Positions 1 to 4,960 of a DNA stretch of 10,267 nucleotides are shown piece by piece. The notes beneath the pieces were generated by a model. It was not told the origin of the DNA. It worked only from the letters and a program-made list of their open reading frames with translations, and did no database searches. Origin of the DNA: Bacteroidota bacterium (GTDB lineage: Bacteria > Bacteroidota > Bacteroidia > Bacteroidales > VadinHA17); assembly GCA_015222065.1 (NCBI GenBank), contig JADFUQ010000550.1:1-10267 (forward strand). The letters are read 5' to 3'. Each line of letters starts with the position of its first letter. Within the stretch, counting starts at the first letter, position 1. A program made the position numbers and the translations under genes.

Positions 1-314
1 CCACAAGATTCCCCGGGATGAATTCCGTTGTTAATCAGTACAATGACTTTACCTTTTTTCTTAATGGAAACAGGATCAAAATCCTCATCATTTGAAATAA
101 TAAAAAGTGATAATGGTTTACCAATATCGGTCGGACCCATATCAAATAAACGAGCTTGTTTAAATTGCTTATCAAGAAGTTGATAGGCTTCAATAGTCTC
201 GGCATATGTCAGGGATTTATTTTGAGCATATTTCAGTTTAACTTGTGCATTTGTTAATTGGATAATAGAAATCCATAATACTGTAATAATAAAGACAAGT
301 TTGTTTTTGTACAT
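1..314 (-). CDS. Secreted M14-type zinc carboxypeptidase, N-terminal part (cut by window edge)
   Basis: The minus-strand frame opens at an ATG (312-314) and stays open to the window edge, giving 104 complete codons. Residues 1-23 form a signal peptide: a basic MYKNK start, a hydrophobic stretch and a likely cleavage site after TNA. Residues 94-104 read INNGIHPGESC. The HPGE part (His99, Glu102) matches the HxxE zinc-binding motif of the M14 metallocarboxypeptidases, which sits at the end of an early beta strand in that fold. The second zinc histidine and the catalytic glutamate would lie beyond the window. The product is expected to be exported and to cleave C-terminal residues or peptidoglycan-type peptides; substrate cannot be told. 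It lies 83 nt downstream of the HD hydrolase on the same strand and may be co-transcribed with it. I saw no clean promoter in the gap, only a near match (TAATTTTTG, 386-394). Confidence 0.8.
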   Translation of the reverse strand, partial: MYKNKLVFIITVLWISIIQLTNAQVKLKYAQNKSLTYAETIEAYQLLDKQFKQARLFDMGPTDIGKPLSLFIISNDEDFDPVSIKKKGKVIVLINNGIHPGESC

Positions 315-397
315 TCTGTATAAAATTTAATTATTGTGAAAGGTAAGAAAAATACAACATTTTAAAGGCATAAGAAATATACCGGCAAAAATTACAT

Positions 398-1258
398 TTA
401 AATTTTGTGTTTGAATTCTCTTAAACTGAGTTCCGACCCAAGTCCTCTGAAATAGTTCTTTACGTAATCATCTGTTGTATTTCTGAAAATAAACTTTGAA
501 GCTTCAACCGGGGTCATTTTTTCAACTATCACATGATGATTTATCAAATTGATTACACCAGGCGGACCATTTAAACTTTTAATTTTCTTTTCATGAATGA
601 TCTGGTTATTCAGATCGGTGAAAAATGCCCATGTCAGATCAAATCTTGTTACATGTTTTTTATGATATTTTTCTAAATATCTGAATGAACCGGTGAAATA
701 GTTTATGCGACTGGTAAGATTTTTCAAAACCATTGAACCAATATCTTTAACAGGAATACCCCGCAATAAGTAAATTTCGACATATCTGTAAACACCGGTT
801 AATCCAAACGCGTCCAGATCGTCACAAACACTAAGTATTTTAAACAGATGTTTTGGGTTTCTGATTTTAGCAAATTTGTTTTGATATTCTTTATCGTCGT
901 GGTTTTCAATAACATCCAATAATTCTTGTAAGTTATCAATATCTTCAGGATTATATTCCTCAATAAATTTCTTACATATTTTTCTGCTTTCTTTCCCATG
1001 AGTTTTATCTATGGTTACAGACATTCCGGTGTCATGAAGAAAGGCAGCTATTATTATTTTGGTAAGATCAGATCTGGTAAAAGTGATTGCTTGTTTTTCC
1101 AGTTGTTTAATAAGCTCTTTGGCAATAATCCATACTCTGTAGTGATGATCTTCGTTATGCGAGGGGAGATGAGTTTGACTGAATGCATGTTGACAAGTAG
1201 TATAAAGTGGAATTAACCAACTTTTTTCAACTTTGTGCAATTCGCTCAGAACACTCAT
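398..1258 (-). CDS. HD-domain metal-dependent phosphohydrolase
   Basis: This 286-residue protein has the spaced metal ligands of the HD superfamily: His39 in the EDHHYRVW segment, His75-Asp76 in AAFLHDTGMS, His120 in VIENHDD and Asp146/Asp147 in SVCDDLDAFG. This H...HD...H...D order is that of enzymes that hydrolyse phosphate mono- or diesters, often nucleotides. The first 200 residues are predicted mainly helical, as expected. The C-terminal third (about 200-286) matches no domain I recognise. There is no signal peptide or membrane segment, so it should be cytosolic. The ATG at 1258 gives a sensible start before the first helix, with no Shine-Dalgarno sequence. The gene precedes the secreted carboxypeptidase on the same strand; I see no functional link. 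The substrate is unknown. An HD-GYP cyclic-di-GMP phosphodiesterase is unlikely because the GYP motif is missing. Confidence 0.82.
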   Translation of the reverse strand: MSVLSELHKVEKSWLIPLYTTCQHAFSQTHLPSHNEDHHYRVWIIAKELIKQLEKQAITFTRSDLTKIIIAAFLHDTGMSVTIDKTHGKESRKICKKFIEEYNPEDIDNLQELLDVIENHDDKEYQNKFAKIRNPKHLFKILSVCDDLDAFGLTGVYRYVEIYLLRGIPVKDIGSMVLKNLTSRINYFTGSFRYLEKYHKKHVTRFDLTWAFFTDLNNQIIHEKKIKSLNGPPGVINLINHHVIVEKMTPVEASKFIFRNTTDDYVKNYFRGLGSELSLREFKHKI

Positions 1259-1329
1259 AAAAGATTAATACAACAAGTTGTTAGAATAGAATGCATTAAA
1301 CAAACTATACCTGTAGGTAAAGGTAAACT

Positions 1330-1333
1330 AATT
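1330..1333. repeat. Left target-site duplication of element copy 1 (AATT)
   Basis: AATT immediately precedes the AGTGTC terminus and recurs at 1593-1596 directly after the other end. A preceding T on the left and the last T of the element could make it a 5-bp TAATT, but the alignment of the terminal repeats favours 4 bp. Confidence 0.55.
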
Positions 1334-1592
1334 AGTGTCTGTCCATCAAGTCAGACAAATTTTTAATTAAAGAACCAAAAAGCAAATTCCAATTATCAAA
1401 TAACAAATGACAAATAAATTCCAAACAACAAATAACAAAATTTCAAAACAGAATTAACCGATATGTTTTTTTGGCGCCTTTCTATTTTTTCTTTTTTTGA
1501 ACATTGGGATTTGATATTTATTTGTTATTTGGTGGTTGTTTTTTGTAATTTTTACTATTTTCTTAAACTTTCGGACTTTAAAGACGGGCTCT
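1334..1592 (+). mobile_element. MITE-like non-coding inverted-repeat element, copy 1 (259 bp)
   Basis: The element begins AGTGTCTGTCCATCAAGTC and ends in the reverse complement of AGAGCCCGTCTTTAAAGTC; the two termini match at 13 of 19 positions. It is flanked by AATT on both sides (1330-1333 and 1593-1596), which looks like a target-site duplication. Inside, the left arm (about 1381-1450) is A/C-rich with 7-bp periodicity (CAAATAA, CAAATGA and similar), and the right arm (about 1505-1555) is the G/T-rich counterpart. The 12-nt segment at 1397-1408 is the exact reverse complement of 1520-1531, so the arms can fold back. A central T-rich core carries GGCGCC (1473-1478). There is no ORF. A homologous copy lies inverted at 4581-4783. 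It fills most of the gap between the HTH gene and the HD gene. Family identity and the enzyme that moves it are unknown. Confidence 0.75.
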
Positions 1593-1836
1593 AATTACTG
1601 ATCATCTGCTGCGCAATATCCAGAATAGTTGTATCATCAATAGTTACAATCCCTCCATCGGGACCTTGTTCATAATGAATGCCTGCCGATTCACCCCTGT
1701 CATAATTTGATCCGCCAAAATAATTCCTGACAGTTTCTACATTGAGATTTAGCCGGGCAGCAATTTGCTTCATGCTGCCATTTGGCAAACTATCCTTGAT
1801 TCTCCTCAATTCGTTGAATGTAATTGTTTTTGACAT
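1591..1836 (-). CDS. Small HTH DNA-binding protein of the Bacteroidota type
   Basis: This 81-residue protein starts MSKTITFNEL and has a helix-turn-helix at about residues 15-41, where KQIAARLNLNVETVRNYF reads as first helix, turn and recognition helix. It is followed by GGSNY and a conserved tail (GIHYEQGPDGGIVTIDDTT, 52-70) ending in a short helix. I recognise this small, highly conserved type from Bacteroidota genomes, where it is labelled simply DNA-binding protein; its targets are not known to me. It is cytosolic and has no ligand domain. A -7 box lies 41 nt upstream (1877-1884). The TAG stop is assembled from one base of the AATT flank and two bases of the inserted element, but the sequence on the element's other side would also give TAG after AAT. 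The protein end is therefore probably unchanged by the insertion. Confidence 0.85.
   Translation of the reverse strand: MSKTITFNELRRIKDSLPNGSMKQIAARLNLNVETVRNYFGGSNYDRGESAGIHYEQGPDGGIVTIDDTTILDIAQQMISN
1593..1596. repeat. Right target-site duplication of element copy 1 (AATT)
   Basis: AATT directly follows the GGGCTCT end of the element. On the minus strand these bases are the last sense codon (AAT) plus the first base of the stop codon of the small HTH gene, so the insertion lies exactly at that gene's end. Confidence 0.55.
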
Positions 1837-1876
1837 GAATATTTTTTTGTTTTAAATGCAAAAAATCTTTGGATCA

Positions 1877-1884
1877 CAAAAATA
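1877..1884 (-). promoter_or_regulatory. Candidate -7 box for the small HTH gene
   Basis: On the minus strand this reads TATTTTTG, an exact match to the Bacteroidota -7 consensus TAnnTTTG. It would place transcription start about 30 nt before the ATG at 1836. No TTG is found at the usual -33 distance, so the call rests on one box in AT-rich DNA. Confidence 0.4.
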
Positions 1885-1946
1885 ATCATTCTGGTTTAAT
1901 AAAATCATAAATGCATCCAATTATTCAGTTTCCTGGAAAATTATTG

Positions 1947-1978
1947 AATGCGTAAATGCGTAAATGATTAAATACTAA
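1947..1978. repeat. Four tandem 8-bp units of the AATGnnTA type
   Basis: The tract reads AATGCGTA, AATGCGTA, AATGATTA, AATACTAA. The first two units are identical and the others have drifted. It lies in the 390-bp gap between the HTH and nfeD genes, ahead of the heptamer tract at 2011-2060. Confidence 0.7.
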
Positions 1979-2010
1979 TACATCTAAATCTTTAGGTTAA
2001 TCTTTATTTT

Positions 2011-2060
2011 GCCAACTGCCAACTGCCTTTTGCCTACTAATTGACTGAAGACTGCCGGCT
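2011..2060. repeat. Tandem heptamer tract, GCCAACT type
   Basis: Successive units are GCCAACT, GCCAACT, GCCTTTT, GCCTACT, AATTGACT (one base longer), GAAGACT and GCCGGCT. The common pattern is GCCnACT with drift. A related tract (GCCGACT, GCTGATT) is at 4844-4885. It is non-coding and lies just past the stop of the GNAT remnant. Confidence 0.7.
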
Positions 2061-2085
2061 TATTAGTTACTAAATGTAATTATTA

Positions 2086-2226
2086 TTATATAATTTCCTT
2101 AACATTACGAATAATATACACATCATAATCACCCAGGTACTTAAATCCCAATTTTTTGTACAATTCAATAGCCGGTTTATTATTTCTATGAACTTCTAAC
2201 TTGATTTGCCTGTTTTCGAAATTTTC
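2086..2226 (-). pseudogene. C-terminal remnant of a GNAT N-acetyltransferase
   Basis: The minus strand encodes 46 residues plus TAA. They begin ENFENRQIKLEVHRNN and continue through KPAIELYKKLGFKYLGDYD to VKEII. The LEVxxxNxxAIxLYkKlGF pattern is the last conserved block (motif B, beta strand plus acetyl-CoA-side helix) of GNAT acetyltransferases such as RimI-like enzymes. The first hundred or so residues, including the motif A pyrophosphate loop, are missing and no start codon is present, because the fragment begins directly at the TAG stop of the nfeD gene. It is in the same frame as nfeD, so readthrough would append it, but nfeD already has a complete C-terminus. I read it as the surviving tail of a gene whose 5' part was deleted. 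The good preservation suggests a fairly recent event. Confidence 0.8.
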
Positions 2227-3645
2227 CTACTCGTCTTTAACGACATACAACTGTGTTGTTCCATCCTTAATAACGATTATTGGATCCCCACGATCAATAT
2301 ACCCTATTTCTGAACAGGCATCATAGATCTCATTTTCAATTTCAACTTTTCCTGCAGGACGCAAAATTGTAGCGGCAACACCTTTTTTACCGATAAGTTT
2401 TTTCTGAATAGCATCAATACTAATGAACCCATCATTTATATTCTGCACTGAACTAAGAGCCAGGTTAGGAAAAGTTTTTGATGTGAATAGTTTCTTGCTA
2501 AGGTACAGAGATAAAATGAATGAAGTTAGTGATGAAAAGATTACAAGGGCTAACGCTCCAAGCAAAGTTTTAATTCCAAGCATAAAATCGAATTGGAAAA
2601 CGATATTATCAACCATACTAAGACTTAATCCGGTGACTACCAGGATAACTCCTGCTACTCCGGCAATTCCAAAACCGGGTATTACAAAAACCTCTAAAGC
2701 AATTAGAATAATTCCGGCGATAAACATTGCAAGTTCCCAGTTTTCAACAAGACCTTCAAGATAGAGGGGAGCGAAATATAAGATAGCTGCAATAATTGCT
2801 GCTATCAGAGGGAATCCTACTCCGGGAGACTGTAATTCAAAATATATACCACCTATAATTACCATGACCAATAATCCATGAAATACGGGGTTCACGAGAA
2901 ATCCAATAATTGATTCTAATGGTGTTTTGATGTATTCCTTTAATTCATAGTTATGAATACCTGCTTTTTCAAGCATTTCTTTTATATTTTCAGCTTCTCC
3001 TTCGCAGTAACCGTTTTCGATAGCCTCTTTTGTTGTCATTGTCAATACCTGGCTGGAATCTATTATTCCTTCTACCTGTAATCTCGGGTCAACCATTGCT
3101 TCGGCGATTTTTGGATCTCTGTGCCATACTAACGTTGTATCATTACCGGTAATTATAGTATCTTTTCCATGTGCCTCGGCAGTTGCCCGCATAGTTGAAC
3201 GCATGAAAGATTGAAATTTATCAGGGACAACATTCCCCTGACCGTTTATAACAGTAGCAGCACCAATACTTGCTCCTTTTCTCATAAAGATACTGTCGCA
3301 TGCAATTGCGATTAATGCACCTGCAGATATTGCCTGATTATCAATGAATGCCATAACAGGAATTGGACAATTAAGAATTCTGGTGCGGATGGAGTCAGCT
3401 GCATCCAGCATTCCTCCGTAGGTATTCATGTGGATTATAATCCAATCTGCTCCGATAGATTCTGCTTCATCCAGACTCTGGTAGGTTACTCTCCATATTG
3501 GGGGAGCAATTTGTTCCTTAATATCAAACTTATAAACTAATACTTTAGCAATGGTATCTGGCTCTGATTCAGCCCATGCAGGTATTGTCTCAGCAAAACT
3601 CACGAATGCAATAAGGATTGATACAATGAATATATTCTTGCGCAT
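2227..3645 (-). CDS. nfeD: NfeD-family membrane-bound ClpP-class serine protease
   Basis: This 472-residue protein has the full three-part long NfeD layout. Residues 1-25 are a signal peptide ending near AWA. Residues about 33-225 are a ClpP-like protease domain: the oxyanion-type loop MNTYGGML (73-80), the nucleophile Ser107 in QAISAGA, and a probable catalytic Lys143 in PDKFQS, the Ser-Lys dyad arrangement known from the archaeal homologue 1510-N. Residues about 245-385 hold several hydrophobic membrane spans with Gly-rich turns. Residues about 415-470 form the small OB-fold NfeD domain (KGVAATILRPAGKVEI). Family members are thought to cleave stomatin-type membrane proteins, usually encoded next door; none is seen here. 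The gene starts 27 nt after mqnA and is probably co-transcribed with it. Its stop is followed at once by a GNAT remnant in the same frame. Confidence 0.92.
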   Translation of the reverse strand: MRKNIFIVSILIAFVSFAETIPAWAESEPDTIAKVLVYKFDIKEQIAPPIWRVTYQSLDEAESIGADWIIIHMNTYGGMLDAADSIRTRILNCPIPVMAFIDNQAISAGALIAIACDSIFMRKGASIGAATVINGQGNVVPDKFQSFMRSTMRATAEAHGKDTIITGNDTTLVWHRDPKIAEAMVDPRLQVEGIIDSSQVLTMTTKEAIENGYCEGEAENIKEMLEKAGIHNYELKEYIKTPLESIIGFLVNPVFHGLLVMVIIGGIYFELQSPGVGFPLIAAIIAAILYFAPLYLEGLVENWELAMFIAGIILIALEVFVIPGFGIAGVAGVILVVTGLSLSMVDNIVFQFDFMLGIKTLLGALALVIFSSLTSFILSLYLSKKLFTSKTFPNLALSSVQNINDGFISIDAIQKKLIGKKGVAATILRPAGKVEIENEIYDACSEIGYIDRGDPIIVIKDGTTQLYVVKDE

Positions 3646-3672
3646 AACTTGTTTTTTATCAAAGATACGACA

Positions 3673-4437
3673 TTATTTTATGGATAATTTACCAAGATAT
3701 TGAAAAAACAGTTCCATTGCTTTAAGTTTTTTATCATCCAGGTGATAATCAATGTTAATGGTCAGGTATGATTTGAGATCAACTTCTTCGGGAAGCCGAT
3801 TGTTTGCAAAGTAATTGATAACTTTATCAAGGTGTTGGATACCATATTTAAGAGCAGTATCGAATGCTTTTTTAAAATCCCTGTCAATTTGTTTATTGGC
3901 AACCCAGGCAGCAAATACAAACGGCAAACCTGTAAACTTTCTCCATTCATCTGCAAGATCATATCTGTAAGGGAATTTTTTCTCAGCAGTGAAACAACGA
4001 TCGCCGATTAACACAGCTCCATCCTGATCATTTTTTATATTATTCTCAAAACCTTCTGTAGTCGGAAGCCACTGGACGTCAATATCCCAGTAATACACAG
4101 CAAGTACTTTAACAAGATTCACCGATGTTCCTGATTGATAATCAAGAAAAATCCTTTTAAGTTTTTTTAAAGGGCTATTACTAACAAGGATTACTGATCG
4201 TACTTCTTCATTAGCGCCAATACAATATTCAGATATTATTTCGTAGAAATCTAATTCAGGAATCACAATAATTGGCACTAAGCCAATATCAACTTTGTCT
4301 TCAGCAAGGTTCCTGGCGCAAAGAGAAGGATAATCTTTCTGCAGTAATATCTTCTTGCGGATTGAAGTATTTTCCAAACCATAAATAAATGGATACGTAT
4401 TGGCGTACGAAACTGCTGAAACTTTAATCTTATTCAT
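3673..4437 (-). CDS. mqnA: Chorismate dehydratase MqnA (futalosine menaquinone pathway)
   Basis: MqnA removes water from chorismate to give 3-[(1-carboxyvinyl)oxy]benzoate, the first committed step of menaquinone synthesis by the futalosine route. The 254-residue protein has a periplasmic-binding-protein-like fold but no signal peptide, so it acts in the cytosol. Recognisable blocks are VSAVSYANTYPFIYGL at the N-terminus (usual family form SYLNTxPF), the LVPIIVIPE segment (53-61), DYQSGTSVNLVKVL (99-112), and GAVLIGDRCF (140-149) followed by YDLADEWRKFTGLPFVFAAW. Length is normal for the family. MqnD is a distant relative, but the SYxNTxPF and IGD blocks favour MqnA. The other mqn genes are not in this window. 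It begins the minus-strand unit that continues into nfeD, with a promoter at 4520-4549 and a leader of about 75 nt. Confidence 0.9.
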   Translation of the reverse strand: MNKIKVSAVSYANTYPFIYGLENTSIRKKILLQKDYPSLCARNLAEDKVDIGLVPIIVIPELDFYEIISEYCIGANEEVRSVILVSNSPLKKLKRIFLDYQSGTSVNLVKVLAVYYWDIDVQWLPTTEGFENNIKNDQDGAVLIGDRCFTAEKKFPYRYDLADEWRKFTGLPFVFAAWVANKQIDRDFKKAFDTALKYGIQHLDKVINYFANNRLPEEVDLKSYLTINIDYHLDDKKLKAMELFFQYLGKLSIK

Positions 4438-4519
4438 TTATAAAAACCTAAAACCTTAGTCTGGGAATATTTTTTGATGCAGGTAATGAGATATAATCCA
4501 TTGTTCACAATTCCGGTTA

Positions 4520-4549
4520 CAAAAATACAATTCCATTATCAACAAACAA
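4520..4549 (-). promoter_or_regulatory. Candidate Bacteroidota promoter for mqnA-nfeD
   Basis: On the minus strand, TTG (4547-4549) is followed after 19 nt by TATTTTTG (4520-4527), fitting the Bacteroidota TTG / TAnnTTTG pattern in both sequence and spacing. Transcription would begin near 4513 and leave a 5' leader of about 75 nt. It lies about 30 bp from the end of element copy 2. Confidence 0.55.
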
Positions 4550-4576
4550 TAATCTGTCCTTTGAATAATTGTAACT

Positions 4577-4580
4577 ATTT
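4577..4580. repeat. Left target-site duplication of element copy 2 (ATTT)
   Basis: ATTT directly precedes AGAGTCCGTC and recurs at 4784-4787 after the other end. As in copy 1, a flanking T could extend it to TATTT. Confidence 0.55.
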
Positions 4581-4783
4581 AGAGTCCGTCTATAAAATCC
4601 AATAGTTTAAATAAATATTAAAAATCACAAATGACAAGCACCAAATATCAAATAATAATCAATAACCCAAATCTCAATATTCAAAACTGTTTTGGTCATT
4701 TGACAATTGATATTTGGATATTATTTGTTTTTTGTTATTTGGTGCTTTATTTACGAAAATGCTTGACTTTATGGACAGACACT
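4581..4783 (-). mobile_element. MITE-like non-coding inverted-repeat element, copy 2 (203 bp, inverted relative to copy 1)
   Basis: Read on the minus strand it starts AGTGTCTGTCCATAAAGTC, matching copy 1 at 19 of the first 20 bases. The other end (AGAGTCCGTCTATAAAATC) matches copy 1 at 40 of 49 bases. Its own two termini match at 15 of 19 positions. The arms carry 7-bp periodic A/C-rich and G/T-rich sequence; AAGCACCAAATA (4636-4647) is the exact reverse complement of 4736-4747. It lacks the roughly 50-bp T-rich GGCGCC core of copy 1, which explains the 56-bp length difference. No ORF. The direct repeat ATTT flanks it (4577-4580, 4784-4787). It lies in the divergent gap between mqnA and purB. 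Confidence 0.75.
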
Positions 4784-4787
4784 ATTT
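4784..4787. repeat. Right target-site duplication of element copy 2 (ATTT)
   Basis: ATTT follows the ACACT end of the element. It is also the loop of a perfect short palindrome, AGACACT-ATTT-AGTGTCT (4777-4794), which repeats the element's terminal heptamer in opposite orientation just outside the element. Confidence 0.55.
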
Positions 4788-4803
4788 AGTGTCTTAAATT
4801 TGG

Positions 4804-4820
4804 AATGACTAAAATGACTA
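4804..4820. repeat. Two AATGACTA direct repeats
   Basis: AATGACTA occurs at 4804-4811 and 4813-4820 with one base between them. The unit resembles the AATGnnTA units at 1947-1978 and likewise precedes a heptamer tract. Confidence 0.5.
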
Positions 4821-4843
4821 ATTTCATTATACTTTGCATTTTT

Positions 4844-4885
4844 GTCGATTGCCGACTGCTGATTGCTGACTGCCGACTGATTACT
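4844..4885. repeat. Tandem heptamer tract, GCYGAYT type
   Basis: Six consecutive 7-bp units: GTCGATT, GCCGACT, GCTGATT, GCTGACT, GCCGACT, GATTACT. They are related to the GCCAACT units at 2011-2060 and on the same strand. The tract ends about 45 bp before the purB -7 box; a regulatory role is possible but not shown. Confidence 0.7.
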
Positions 4886-4930
4886 TACGAATAATTCTAA
4901 TTTTAACTATATTAAGAATCTAATTTTGCT

Positions 4931-4938
4931 TACTTTTG
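4931..4938 (+). promoter_or_regulatory. Candidate -7 box for purB
   Basis: TACTTTTG matches TAnnTTTG exactly and lies 22 nt before the purB ATG, giving a short leader of about 15 nt. No TTG is present at the -33 spacing. A weak AAAGGG lies between the box and the start. Confidence 0.4.
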
Positions 4939-4960
4939 TCATTTTCTAAAGGGTTAAAAG

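Noticed and set aside
1259..1333. Promoter for the HD-hydrolase gene
   Set aside because: The best candidate (TATAGTTTG on the minus strand) has the wrong spacing inside the -7 box and no supporting TTG that I could place with confidence.
2011..2060. CRISPR-like array
   Set aside because: Units are 7 bp and directly adjacent with no spacers, and no cas genes are present. The same applies to 4844-4885.
2423..2764. Plus-strand open frame of 113 codons
   Set aside because: It lies antisense inside nfeD, over the membrane segments and the start of the C-terminal domain; it shows no domain, and the minus-strand NfeD reading is unambiguous.
4788..4960. Purine riboswitch ahead of purB
   Set aside because: The region is a repeat tract plus a -7 box with a leader of only about 15 nt; there is no room for an aptamer after the predicted transcription start.
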